The position numbers and the translations under genes were made by a program. From Siminovitchia acidinfaciens (GTDB lineage Bacteria > Bacillota > Bacilli > Bacillales > Bacillaceae_C): DNA of 64,000 nt. The notes beneath the pieces are model-generated. The model was not told where the DNA came from. It did not search any database and saw nothing but the letters and a program-made list of their open reading frames with translations. Of this stretch, positions 1-8,718 are shown piece by piece. The first letter of the stretch is position 1; each line of letters begins with the position of its first letter. Location: contig NZ_QYTV02000001.1 of assembly GCF_003605385.1 (NCBI RefSeq), forward strand, positions 86,945 through 150,944. The letters run 5' to 3'.

Positions 1-1
1 A

Positions 2-607
2 GAGAAGGGGAACGGACTCGTAGTAACGATTGTCACTCCGGGAAACATTACTGAAGTAACAAATCAAATGTATGCAAATGCTCTTTTGACAGCCGGGGTG
101 GAAAATGCGAACGTCGATGTGGCATCGCCTGTGAAAGTGACAGGACATTCAGCTCTTGTCGGAATCTATAAGGCTTATGAGAGCAAAGGGGAAGTCCTGG
201 ATAAAGATCGCATGGAGGTTGCCAATGAGGAGTTGGAATTGGCAACAGAGCTTGCGGATAAAGAAGGCATGAGCGATGAAAAGGTGACCGAGCTTTTGAC
301 AGAGATTAAGAAAATGATTGCGGAACAAAATCCTGCAACGAGGGAAGACGTAGAACAAATCGTTCAAGAGCAATTGAACAAAATGAACATTGAGCTTAGC
401 GAGCAGGACCGCCAGCTCCTGATAGACCTTCTTGATAAAATGAGATCTTTGGATATTGACTTTGGCCAAGTAAAACAACAGCTTGAGGATATTTCCAAGG
501 ATATTAAAGGAAAGCTGGAAAAAGTTGTTGGCGATGAAGGATTCTGGGACAGTGTATCGAACTTTTTTCAAAAGCTGATTGATTCCATCCGTGATTTATT
601 CAAATAA
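2..607 (+). CDS. DUF1002 (YpuA-like) protein, 3' part
   Basis: The reading frame is open from base 2, so the gene starts outside the window; 201 residues are visible. The remaining part contains a run resembling the DUF1002/YpuA family (VKVTGHSALVGIYKAYE) followed by a highly charged helical region and an amphipathic C-terminus ending FFQKLIDSIRDLFK. Family members are exported Bacillus proteins of unknown function; any signal peptide would lie in the missing part. The next gene, a leucyl aminopeptidase, follows after 30 bases on the same strand. The family call is a recognition by eye and no biochemical role can be given. Confidence 0.75.
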   Translation, partial: EKGNGLVVTIVTPGNITEVTNQMYANALLTAGVENANVDVASPVKVTGHSALVGIYKAYESKGEVLDKDRMEVANEELELATELADKEGMSDEKVTELLTEIKKMIAEQNPATREDVEQIVQEQLNKMNIELSEQDRQLLIDLLDKMRSLDIDFGQVKQQLEDISKDIKGKLEKVVGDEGFWDSVSNFFQKLIDSIRDLFK

Positions 608-637
608 TGATAGTTTGATAAGGGGGAGTGGATAAGT

Positions 638-2020
638 ATGAAGGCGGAAATTTTATTCCTTGCCAGCAAAGAGATTCAAAGGGCAACCGATATAGCGGAA
701 TATGTTGAAAGCGGCAGTTCCCGCTTCAATCCAGTATGGATTGATGGGAAGTTTTATGTAGTCATCAAGCCACTGGAAGAAAAGAAGGAGACTTATGAAG
801 AGGTCCGTCATTTGGCGGGAGGGATTGCAAGGGATTTGAGTTCCCGGAAAGTGGATGCGGCCTCTTTGAATGTTGATGAACTGGCAAAGGGTGTTCCTGG
901 ACTTGAAAAGGGAGAAGCAGTACAGGCTTTTGTGGAAGGCTGGCATCTTGGTTCCTATCAATTTTTTACATATAAGTCTAATAAAACACCGTTTCAAACC
1001 AAACTTGGATTGGAAGGTTCCAAGGATCTTGAATCATTCATTCGGGAAGGGGAGATAAGGGTGCAGGCTGTATCATTTTCGAGAGATCTGATGAATGAAG
1101 TGCCGAATGTGCTCAACCCCGAGACATTTCCTGAGGTGTTAAAGGAAGCATTTGAGAGTGAAAATGTGGAAGTGAACATATACAGGAAACAGCAATTGGA
1201 AGAATTGGAGATGCATGGGGTATTGGCTGTCAATCGAGGAAGCAAATATGACCCTGCATTTGTCGAGATGGTTTATCGCGGAGATGAGAGTAAACCGCTC
1301 ATTGCACTTGTTGGAAAAGGCGTTACGTTCGATACGGGTGGCATCAGCTTGAAAAGCGGCCGCAATATCAGTGATATGCGGATGGATATGGGAGGAGCGG
1401 CGGCTGTCGCAGGAGCGATGAAGCTTTTGGCTCTATCGGGAGCGAAAGTGAATGTCACAGCCCTCATTCCTATGGTGGAAAATATGCCCGACAATTCTTC
1501 GTTGCTTCCTTCCGAGGTTATCCGGTATAAAAATGGACTGACTGTTCAAGTGGGAAATACCGATGCAGAAGGGCGTCTCATTTTGGCGGACGGCATTATC
1601 CGAGCCGGAGATTTGGGAGCAGAATATATCATTGATATCGCTACGCTTACAGGAGCTGTCGTCAATGCGCTTGGTTCAAAAGTAGCCGGCGTTTTCGGTA
1701 ATGAAGAAATAGCTGTACAATTGAAGCGGATTGGCGAAAGCAATGGCGACCGTGTTTGGCCGCTTCCGCTGGTCGATGATTATGATCGTTACCTGGACAG
1801 TGATTACGCAGACTTGTGCAATATCAGTTCAAAAGGTGAAGCTGGAGCAATTACTGCTGCACTATTCCTTCGGCGTTTTGTACCTGAGACGGCAAACTGG
1901 CTGCATGTTGATATGGCTGGCGTAATGGAGAGCAGTGGTGCATCCGGGTACTATCCAAAATCCGCGACAGGGTTCGGAGCAAGGCTGCTGGCGGATTTCG
2001 CAGTGGAAATTTCTAAATAA
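638..2020 (+). CDS. pepA: Leucyl aminopeptidase, M17 family
   Basis: Cytosolic zinc/manganese exopeptidase that removes N-terminal residues from peptides. The 460-residue length is slightly short of the usual 480-500. The C-terminal catalytic domain carries the expected metal and active-site blocks: GKGVTFDTGG (about 226-235, metal-binding Lys and Asp), MRMDMGGAAAV (Asp about 250) and the M17 signature NTDAEGR (307-313, two acidic metal ligands plus the catalytic Arg). The N-terminal region is a divergent M17 oligomerisation domain. The start is ATG at 638 behind AAGGGGGAG. A bidirectional terminator follows the gene. Confidence in family and activity class is high; the physiological substrate is not evident. 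Confidence 0.95.
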   Translation: MKAEILFLASKEIQRATDIAEYVESGSSRFNPVWIDGKFYVVIKPLEEKKETYEEVRHLAGGIARDLSSRKVDAASLNVDELAKGVPGLEKGEAVQAFVEGWHLGSYQFFTYKSNKTPFQTKLGLEGSKDLESFIREGEIRVQAVSFSRDLMNEVPNVLNPETFPEVLKEAFESENVEVNIYRKQQLEELEMHGVLAVNRGSKYDPAFVEMVYRGDESKPLIALVGKGVTFDTGGISLKSGRNISDMRMDMGGAAAVAGAMKLLALSGAKVNVTALIPMVENMPDNSSLLPSEVIRYKNGLTVQVGNTDAEGRLILADGIIRAGDLGAEYIIDIATLTGAVVNALGSKVAGVFGNEEIAVQLKRIGESNGDRVWPLPLVDDYDRYLDSDYADLCNISSKGEAGAITAALFLRRFVPETANWLHVDMAGVMESSGASGYYPKSATGFGARLLADFAVEISK

Positions 2021-2105
2021 GAAGGCTCTGCTATCCCTATTGTTGTTTTTAATAAGTTTAGTTGATTTAGAAGAAATCAACAGAATTGATTAATAGCGCA
2101 AAAAA

Positions 2106-2131
2106 ACTCCTGGGAACATATTCCCAGGAGT
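2106..2131. terminator. Bidirectional terminator pepA / DUF1646 gene
   Basis: Perfect 11-bp inverted repeat (ACTCCTGGGAA and its complement) with a 4-base loop, flanked by an A-run on one side and a T-rich stretch on the other, between two convergent genes. Confidence 0.9.
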
Positions 2132-2142
2132 TTTCCTTGTTT

Positions 2143-3162
2143 TTAAACGTAGAAAATAAGAATTACGATAAAGTATACAACCATCGCAATCAAACCCACA
2201 GGAACACCAAAACGTGCCCACTCGCGGCTTGTAATATTTAATTTTCCCGCAGCAATAATGTTCGGGATGTTTCCTGGAATGAGCATTCCACCACTGATCA
2301 AGAGCCCAAGTAAAATAGAGATAAGAGTCGGATCACTCATTTGAGGGCTGATTTCAGCTGCAGCCAATGTCGCATTATCCAGGATGGCCGAAATCATGTT
2401 GATCCAGTACAGGACTTGCGGACTGAGTCCAAGCAAATATTTTTCAATAAACGGCTCGAAACCTGCACCAAGTAATGTAAGACCCATAACGAATAGATAA
2501 ACTTTAAATGCACGGATTAAAATCTCAGGATAGCTTTCTGCTTCCAGGCTTGTTGTAAGTCCTTCATCGCTTCTTTTTGGATTAACGATGATAGCAGCAA
2601 GAATACCAAATAAAACGACTGCTGGAATGACATCCGGACCGATTAGCTCAAGCAAGTAGAAGAAGTCTTCGTTCAACTTACTCACGGCAATTGTTGATAA
2701 AGGCTCGCCAATCGGAGTCAAAGCTGCACCTAATCCGATAGAGAAACACGCTAGGATAACTAGGCGGATTTCTGCTTGTCTATCAAGGCGCAATACGCTT
2801 ACAATCACTACTAAAACAATAGCAGCAATGATAGCTGTAATGATACTTGAAACTAAACCGAGAACGATTACAACGAGAGCGATAAACAGACGAGACGGAA
2901 TGGCTTTGCTCATTCCAAGAATCCCTTTTTCAATGGATGCTTGGAACCACTTGAACAAAAGACCGGCAATAAGGACCGCTAGCGTGATATGTATAGGATC
3001 CACCAACGCTTTGGTAAAAAGTTCTCCGTTCAACACATGGCTGATCCAAGCTGCTAGAATACCCATGACAAATAAAAAGGCTTCCAAATTCTTTTCTACA
3101 ATACCTACAGTAAACGGCAAGAATAAAACTAGAATTAATATAATAGTTAAACCAAGAATCAT
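2143..3162 (-). CDS. DUF1646 family membrane carrier
   Basis: Polytopic membrane protein with about ten hydrophobic segments, resembling the DUF1646 branch of the ion-transporter (ArsB/NhaD) superfamily; it may be a cation or anion antiporter but the substrate is unknown. The motif region ACFSIGLGAALTPIGEPLSTIAVSKL is typical of the unwound helix-loop found in this superfamily. I chose ATG at 3162 rather than the upstream ATG at 3195 because AGAAAAGGA lies about nine bases before it; the shorter form starts MILGLTIILILVLFLPF, directly in the first membrane helix. The gene is transcribed alone, convergent with pepA. Confidence 0.75.
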   Translation of the reverse strand: MILGLTIILILVLFLPFTVGIVEKNLEAFLFVMGILAAWISHVLNGELFTKALVDPIHITLAVLIAGLLFKWFQASIEKGILGMSKAIPSRLFIALVVIVLGLVSSIITAIIAAIVLVVIVSVLRLDRQAEIRLVILACFSIGLGAALTPIGEPLSTIAVSKLNEDFFYLLELIGPDVIPAVVLFGILAAIIVNPKRSDEGLTTSLEAESYPEILIRAFKVYLFVMGLTLLGAGFEPFIEKYLLGLSPQVLYWINMISAILDNATLAAAEISPQMSDPTLISILLGLLISGGMLIPGNIPNIIAAGKLNITSREWARFGVPVGLIAMVVYFIVILIFYV

Positions 3163-3327
3163 AACCCCATATCCTTTTCTATATAATTTCAACATTTTCT
3201 ATTATATATGAAAGCGGATAAAGAAGAAAGTAGTACAATTTTACAATCAAAATTATTAATAATAAGGCTTATAGGGAACTTTTATTGCCAGTTTGAAAGT
3301 TTGGAAGCAAGGCATGCAAAAGTAAAT

Positions 3328-3371
3328 CAGGCCAAGAAAAACGATTTGTTTTCCTGGCCTGATGGTTTTTT
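3328..3371 (+). terminator. Hairpin with T-run, orphan
   Basis: Inverted repeat around CAGGCCA..TGGCCTG with one mismatch, followed by ATGGTTTTTTT on the + strand. No supported + strand gene lies just upstream, so its client is unclear. The rest of 3163-3327 is AT-rich promoter space for the minus-strand DUF1646 gene. Confidence 0.5.
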
Positions 3372-3389
3372 TATAAGCTCTTTTTATGC

Positions 3390-3562
3390 AAAAGTCGCCC
3401 TCCGCTTTTCTTACTGTCCAGCTCCAGCGCCTATCGACTAGTGTGCTTCCTTCAACTCGTTTACGATAAGTCGAGAACGAAAGACTATCGTCTTTCGACT
3501 CTCCTTTATCTCACTCGTTTCAGTCCAGCACATACGTCGATGGGCAGGCGCTTCCGCTTTTC
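3390..3562 (-). repeat. Dispersed stop-codon-abutting repeat R1 (family B)
   Basis: The main copy spans about 3415-3562: it starts GTCCAGCTCCAGCGCC and ends GCGCTTCCGCTTTTC directly against the stop codon of the M28 peptidase gene. A fragment of a second element (CTCCGCTTTTCTTA, 3390-3413) sits head-to-tail before it, as at 51372-51807. It shares the GATAAGTC..CTTTATCTC..TACGTCG core with the copies at 30239 and 42871 but lacks the GGA-hairpin cassette. Confidence 0.8.
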
Positions 3563-4948
3563 TTACTGCAATCCACCAACCATTTTCTCATAGTCAACTG
3601 GTTTAGGTGCTACTTTTGATCTTTCAAGCGCCGGTGTATCGGGGCGTGCAACTTGATAGACTGCCGCACCTACGATTTCCGCTGTTTCCTGAAGTTTTTC
3701 CTTGCTGATCTTATCAAGTGAATCCTCAGGCGTATGGTACCAAGGTTCTACCGGATTGTGGATGAACAAGGCTGCTGGAATGCCGGCATAGTGGAACGGT
3801 ACATGATCGCTTCGGCTCTCCTGACCGTAAGTTAACGGTGTGCCGGTCCTTACTCCAGCTGCTGCCGATAGATCGGTGACTGTGTTCTTCTGGCCGTCAA
3901 CTGTGAACATGACAAGCTCCCCAGCGTCGCGGCTTCCAACCATATCCATTTGCCACATGCCGACAATTCTATCAATCTCACCTTGGGAGAGGGAATCGAC
4001 ATACTCGTATGAGCCGATTAGTCCAAGCTCCTCCGCACCAAATGTAACAAAGCGGATTTCTGTGTCAGTAGGCATGTTTGCCATTACTCTAGCCAATTCT
4101 AGAGTGGCCGAGACTCCGGAAGCATCGTCATTTGCACCAGGCGCTCCTGGAACAGAATCATGGTGTGCTCCGACAACGATAATTTGGTCAGTTGCCTTAT
4201 TCTTTTGAGTCGGCTTCTTAACAGCAATGACATTATGGGATGTTTCTTCTACGACTTGGCCTCCAGTAATGCTGACAGTTGCGGAAACGGTCTGACCGCC
4301 AGCCAGAGCGGCTGCCAATCTTTGTCCATCAGCTTGGGAGATGGCGGCGGCCGGTACGTAGTCATCACTAGGTTCGCCTAATGTTCCATTGATTCCACCT
4401 GGAGCATTATTGTAGATGATTACTGCAGATGCTCCTGCTTCTGCGGCGTTTAGTACTTTTTCAGCAAAGGAAAAATCCCCGCGTTGTATTAGAGCTATCT
4501 TTCCTGTAACGTCTTTTCCTTCGAAGTCAGAAGGTGCTCCCAATCCCACATGTACCAGATTGGCAGTAACGTTTCCGTTCGGGGTGTATGTAAATCCGGA
4601 AGATGATAGAGTTTGACCATCTGCAGAGACTGATACCTTTGGAGCATAATAATTTTCAAATGTGAATGGCTGAATTTCTGTTTCATAACCATAGGAAGAG
4701 AACTCTGCTTCAATATACTTGACGGCATTCCACTCCGCTTCTGTTCCGGCAACCCGTGGTTCTGCGGATAGAAGGGCGATGTGATTATACATATTGTCGG
4801 CGCTTATCTTTTTGATAATTTTATTATCAAAAGCTTTTTGAGCTTGCGGCGGGGGTGCGTTTGTATCCTTGGCATAGGCAGCAGGAACCCCAACTGCTAA
4901 ACTGGCGGCAATCAATAGTGCTGCGAACGGTTTTTTTCTTACTACCAC
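3563..4948 (-). CDS. ywaD: Secreted M28 zinc aminopeptidase with PA domain
   Basis: Exported di-zinc aminopeptidase, like B. subtilis YwaD. The N-terminus is a classical signal peptide (RKK, hydrophobic core, cleavage probably after PAAYA near residue 26). A protease-associated domain occupies roughly 110-230 and the M28 domain follows. Zinc-ligand blocks visible are GAHHDSVPGAPGANDDASG (His/Asp) and FGAEELGLIGS (catalytic Glu-Glu), with a distal SRSDHVPFHYAGIP block. The start is GTG at 4948 after GGGAGG. The last codon is followed at once by dispersed repeat R1. Function is family-based; peptide scavenging outside the cell is the likely role. Confidence 0.9.
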   Translation of the reverse strand: MVVRKKPFAALLIAASLAVGVPAAYAKDTNAPPPQAQKAFDNKIIKKISADNMYNHIALLSAEPRVAGTEAEWNAVKYIEAEFSSYGYETEIQPFTFENYYAPKVSVSADGQTLSSSGFTYTPNGNVTANLVHVGLGAPSDFEGKDVTGKIALIQRGDFSFAEKVLNAAEAGASAVIIYNNAPGGINGTLGEPSDDYVPAAAISQADGQRLAAALAGGQTVSATVSITGGQVVEETSHNVIAVKKPTQKNKATDQIIVVGAHHDSVPGAPGANDDASGVSATLELARVMANMPTDTEIRFVTFGAEELGLIGSYEYVDSLSQGEIDRIVGMWQMDMVGSRDAGELVMFTVDGQKNTVTDLSAAAGVRTGTPLTYGQESRSDHVPFHYAGIPAALFIHNPVEPWYHTPEDSLDKISKEKLQETAEIVGAAVYQVARPDTPALERSKVAPKPVDYEKMVGGLQ

Positions 4949-4991
4949 TATGAATCAATCCTCCCAAATAATTTAATATATTACTATATCA

Positions 4992-4997
4992 ATTATA
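4992..4997 (-). promoter_or_regulatory. Candidate extended -10 promoter for ywaD-like gene
   Basis: On the minus strand TGCTATAAT (extended -10) lies about 44 bases before the GTG start; the -35 region is poor (TTCCTG at 18 bases). Confidence 0.4.
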
Positions 4998-5133
4998 GCA
5001 ACTATTCCAATAATTCAGGAAGCGAAGATGGACCTATTATTAAATCGGGACTTTTAGATTGGAAAAGGAGGGGAATTAACAAAAAAAGGAGGTCATATAA
5101 TCATTTAAACATATAAAAGGAGGTCGGTATTCA

Positions 5134-5688
5134 TTGCGAAACCGGCTTTTTAATGATGCAAGCATGTTGCATGAAAAATGTAAGAAATTTTCTTACACGC
5201 ACCGGATAGTCCTTGTGGCAATTTTCAGCGGATTGGCAGCGGTCTTTCAATCGGCGGGCGCATTACTTCCGGGAATAGGGTATTTCATCAGTCCGCTGAC
5301 AACCGCTCCAATCATTTTTTGCGGCATACTTTCGGCCCGCCTTGGTTTTCTATCCTACTTGCTTACAAATCTTTTACTACTATTTTCACAACCAAGTGAA
5401 CTGATTATCTTTCCTTTCACCACAGGGCTTTTGGGTCTTGCTATCGGTATTGGTTTCCTGGTTTGCAAAAAACAGATCACTCTCAACATAACTGCCTGTT
5501 CTGTATTGACAATAGGAATAATGACTGTCTTATATGGGTTTAAATTCCCGCTGCTGGGACCAGTGGCATCAACAACACCTATACTGTCTACAATTGCGGG
5601 CATTTTACTGTTTTCAGCTGTTTACGGCTGGATATGGGTGCAAGCAAGCAGGGTTCTGTTAAAAAGGATTAATAGAATCATTGCTTAA
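5134..5688 (+). CDS. Small integral membrane protein, ECF S-component-like
   Basis: I do not recognise a named family. The 184-residue protein has a basic N-terminus and five or six hydrophobic helices (about 26-45, 50-68, 72-90, 94-115, 125-150, 155-175), including GALLPGIGYFISPLTTAPI, a pattern that resembles substrate-binding subunits of energy-coupling-factor vitamin transporters. No ECF ATPase genes are nearby. The start is TTG at 5134 with AAAGGAGGT nine bases upstream; a second, unexplained AAAAAAAGGAGGT lies 33 bases further upstream. The S-component idea is inference only. Confidence 0.55.
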   Translation: MRNRLFNDASMLHEKCKKFSYTHRIVLVAIFSGLAAVFQSAGALLPGIGYFISPLTTAPIIFCGILSARLGFLSYLLTNLLLLFSQPSELIIFPFTTGLLGLAIGIGFLVCKKQITLNITACSVLTIGIMTVLYGFKFPLLGPVASTTPILSTIAGILLFSAVYGWIWVQASRVLLKRINRIIA

Positions 5689-5849
5689 AAAATTTCCAGC
5701 TCACTGTTACGCCGGAGCCCCTGACAAGCATTTCCAACTGTATATATGTAATATTGATCGACGTATTCAAACCCTTAGTAAAATTTCTATCTTATAACCG
5801 GGCAGCAAAGCGATATCTTTTGGAGTTGTTTTTCTACTCACCTTTTAAT

Positions 5850-5888
5850 CCTCTCGAATAATCATCTTTTTAATGATTATTCGAGAGG
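5850..5888. terminator. Terminator between convergent genes
   Basis: A 16-bp perfect inverted repeat (arm CCTCTCGAATAATCAT) with a 7-base loop sits 16 bases beyond the acetolactate synthase stop codon and also faces the membrane protein gene; the T-runs are modest on both sides. Confidence 0.75.
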
Positions 5889-5903
5889 GACTTTTAATAA
5901 TAC

Positions 5904-7499
5904 TTAAGATTGAGGCATTGGCATATCAAATAAAATTAGTTCTCTTGATGAAATAGCCGCTTGAAACATTTTCTCAAATTCCTCTAAACTCTGTGGTCTA
6001 AGCCCTTTAATACCGAAGCTTTCGGCGAGAAGGACAAAATCAGGATTTTCGAATGAAACCCCGACGCTTTTTCCGAGCTTTTTTTTCATCATTTGCTGTT
6101 CAAGCTTCAATACCCCATCGTTCAATACGATGATGACGATGGGCACGCCGATTCTTTTGGCGGTCTCCAACTCCGATAATGTCATTAATGCACCGCCGTC
6201 GCCTGTAATGCAGATTACAGGATCGTTCGGACGGGCAAGTCTGGCACCAATTGAACCGGGGATGGCAATCCCCATGGAAGCGAGTCCGTTTGAAATGATC
6301 AGGTTGCCGGGGCGTTTTGGTTGATATGTCCGTGCGATAGCCAGTTTGTGAGCACCTACGTCAGAGAGAACAACAGCGTTTTCTGGTGAAAGCATTTCTA
6401 TTACATGGAGTATATTTTCAACTGACAATGGCCGGCTTGTTGTATCGTAAAAATCTAAACCGATTTGATATGTTTGCTCAATCTTTGGCTTCAGATTCCC
6501 AGAAGGAGACCAACTTTTGACCAAATCGTCAGAAGCATTCAGCATTGGAAGCGTCTGATTCAAATGGCCAATGATTTCAACAGCCACTGGATAATACTCG
6601 TCCGGATCCGGTGGCTGCGAGTCTATATGTAAGATGGGGGTTTTCATGCGATTCCATTCCTTAGGAAGTTTTTCAATTGTATCAAATCCGATGACAACCA
6701 ATAGATCTGCCTCATCAATTCCTGATAAGACCAAATCATTTTCATTGAACCCAAACGTAAAATAATTATTGGGAGCTTCTTTTGGAATCACACCTTTTGC
6801 CATAAAGGAGTGAGTGACAGGCGCCTGAAGCTTTGAAATGAAATCATTCGCTTCCTGGCAGGCATTCTGCCTAATCACTTTATCGCCAATAATCACAAAC
6901 GGCCTTTGGCTTTGATTTAAACATGAAATCGCAAGCTGGATGGTTTGGGGGGCAGGCATAACATGCTGTTTCTCAGGGATTGGCAAAACCTTTGGAGGCA
7001 CCGCTTCGATTGCAAGGTTTTCAGGAAATTCGAGGAAAACGGCTCCAGGTTTTTCTTCACCTGCAGTTATGAATGCTTTGCGAACGATTTCAGGTATGGT
7101 GTCAGCATCTTTGATTTGGACCGACCATTTTGTAGCAGGCCTCATAACAGCGGTCATTTCGATAAACTGATGAGAATGCTTATGCTGCCTATCAAGTCCG
7201 GCCTGCCCTGTAATGGCGACAACAGGTAAACCGTCAAGTGTAGCCGTTGCCAAGCCAGTTAACAGGTTCCCCGCGCCGGGACCCAAAGTTGCCGTGCAAA
7301 CTCCAGGGCTTTTTGTAAGCTTCCCGTAGACGGTTGCCATAAAAGCAGCCCCTTGTTCATGGCGGACTGGAATATACTTTATTTTATCTGAACGGGAAAT
7401 CGACTCAACCAGATCAAGCGTCTCTTTACCGACAATTCCAAAGACATATTCGACACCTTCATTTTCCAAACACTGCACCAACACATCTGTTGCTTTCAT
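5904..7499 (-). CDS. Acetolactate synthase-like ThDP-dependent enzyme
   Basis: Thiamine-diphosphate enzyme of the acetohydroxyacid synthase family, expected to condense two pyruvates or a related 2-oxoacid pair. All three domains are present in 531 residues: PYR domain with the catalytic glutamate in RHEQGAAFMA (about residue 48), the central domain, and the PP domain with the GDGGALMT..VLND thiamine-binding motif. No small subunit (ilvH) and no acetolactate decarboxylase (alsD) gene is adjacent, so neither an anabolic nor an acetoin role is supported by context. Start ATG at 7499 behind CTGGAGGA. It may act on another substrate; family confidence is high, substrate confidence low. Confidence 0.8.
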   Translation of the reverse strand: MKATDVLVQCLENEGVEYVFGIVGKETLDLVESISRSDKIKYIPVRHEQGAAFMATVYGKLTKSPGVCTATLGPGAGNLLTGLATATLDGLPVVAITGQAGLDRQHKHSHQFIEMTAVMRPATKWSVQIKDADTIPEIVRKAFITAGEEKPGAVFLEFPENLAIEAVPPKVLPIPEKQHVMPAPQTIQLAISCLNQSQRPFVIIGDKVIRQNACQEANDFISKLQAPVTHSFMAKGVIPKEAPNNYFTFGFNENDLVLSGIDEADLLVVIGFDTIEKLPKEWNRMKTPILHIDSQPPDPDEYYPVAVEIIGHLNQTLPMLNASDDLVKSWSPSGNLKPKIEQTYQIGLDFYDTTSRPLSVENILHVIEMLSPENAVVLSDVGAHKLAIARTYQPKRPGNLIISNGLASMGIAIPGSIGARLARPNDPVICITGDGGALMTLSELETAKRIGVPIVIIVLNDGVLKLEQQMMKKKLGKSVGVSFENPDFVLLAESFGIKGLRPQSLEEFEKMFQAAISSRELILFDMPMPQS

Positions 7500-7617
7500 A
7501 TTTATCCTCCAGTGAAAAAAATATGTATTCTTGATAGCTTTCTACAATAGGCATACGAATATGACTGTTTTTAATGGATCTCTGTCGAAGATTTTAATAA
7601 GGAAAGACCTTTTTGTT

Positions 7618-7665
7618 ATTTCCCCGGCAATAATCGACAAATTATTTCCTCGGGAATAATCGACA
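7618..7665. promoter_or_regulatory. Pair of 22-bp direct repeats between divergent genes
   Basis: Two copies (7618-7639 and 7644-7665) matching at 20 of 22 positions, sharing the core AATAATCGACA, start 26 bases apart in the space between the acetolactate synthase-like and LD-carboxypeptidase starts. They may be binding sites for an unidentified regulator. Confidence 0.45.
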
Positions 7666-7695
7666 CTTGGGAATACATCAATAGGGGTGAGACAG

Positions 7696-8622
7696 TTGGA
7701 AATACAAAAGACAAAGGGGCTCAAGCCCAATGATACTGTCGGACTGATGGCACCCGCAGGGCCTGTCAATCACGAGAAATTGAATAAAGCTGTCACGGCA
7801 CTACAGGAGTTCGGCTTTCATGTAAAAGTCGGAAGGACGTGCCATTTGGAGTATAGAGGCTACCTGGCGGGAACGCCTGATAAACGTGCGGCAGAATTAA
7901 ATGCTATGTTCTCTGATCAAGAAATAGCGGCCATCTTTTGTTTGAGGGGAGGGTATGGTTCTCCGCAAATTTTGCCGCTTCTTGACCCGCAGTTGATAAA
8001 AAATAATCCGAAATTATTTGTCGGCTATAGTGACATTACCGCGTTGCATATCTACTTACAGCAAGAATGCGGGCTTCCTACGATCCATGGACCGATGCCT
8101 GCTTCGGATTTGATTGATGCCGCTCCATTTACAAAGGCAGGGGTTCTACAGTTATTAATCAACTCTTCTCTAACTGGTGCGGTCATGAATCCGCCGGGAG
8201 AAAAGCTGGAATGCATGATTCCCGGAAGCGCAAGCGGGATATTGACAGGAGGAAACTTGAGCTTAATCACTGCATTGATGGGTACCCCATATGAAATAGA
8301 CACCAAAGGAAAAATTTTATTTCTGGAAGAAATAAATGAGGAACCTTATAAATTGGACAGAATGATGACCCAGCTTGCAATGGGCGGTAAATTTGCAGAT
8401 GCAGAGGGGGTTGTACTCGGTTCTTGGTCAGGCTGCCAATCGGATTTCAACGAGGATATCAAGGAGATATTCAACGAAATCCTTGCTCCAATTGGGAAGC
8501 CTGTCCTATACAATTTAAGAGCGGGCCATTGCAGCCCGATGGTGTCTTTGCCGTTCGGGGCATTCGTGAAAATTGATACGGATAGAAGTGAGCTAATCAT
8601 TAAAGAAGGAATCATACAATAG
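7696..8622 (+). CDS. LD-carboxypeptidase, S66 family
   Basis: Serine peptidase that removes the terminal D-residue from muropeptide tetrapeptides, as in cell-wall recycling (YkfA/LdcA type). The nucleophile motif LFVGYSDITALH places Ser at about 112 of this form, and the later conserved blocks LFLEEINEEPYKLDRM (Glu) and LRAGHCSPMVSLPFG (His) complete the family pattern. No signal peptide, so cytoplasmic. TTG at 7696 is preferred to GTG at 7687 because the ribosome binding site AGGGGTGA covers the GTG itself and lies five bases before the TTG. Transcribed alone and divergently from the acetolactate synthase-like gene. Confidence 0.9.
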   Translation: MEIQKTKGLKPNDTVGLMAPAGPVNHEKLNKAVTALQEFGFHVKVGRTCHLEYRGYLAGTPDKRAAELNAMFSDQEIAAIFCLRGGYGSPQILPLLDPQLIKNNPKLFVGYSDITALHIYLQQECGLPTIHGPMPASDLIDAAPFTKAGVLQLLINSSLTGAVMNPPGEKLECMIPGSASGILTGGNLSLITALMGTPYEIDTKGKILFLEEINEEPYKLDRMMTQLAMGGKFADAEGVVLGSWSGCQSDFNEDIKEIFNEILAPIGKPVLYNLRAGHCSPMVSLPFGAFVKIDTDRSELIIKEGIIQ

Positions 8623-8718
8623 GCAGAGTTCTTGCTAAGCGAGATTTTCCATTATAAGATAATGAATAATTTAATAATTTACACTAATATATTGACAGAT
8701 TAGGAGCAGGCATTAGCA

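Noticed and set aside
3208-3441. 77-residue frame before the ywaD-like gene
   Set aside because: It has no ribosome site, spans a terminator hairpin and runs into repeat R1.
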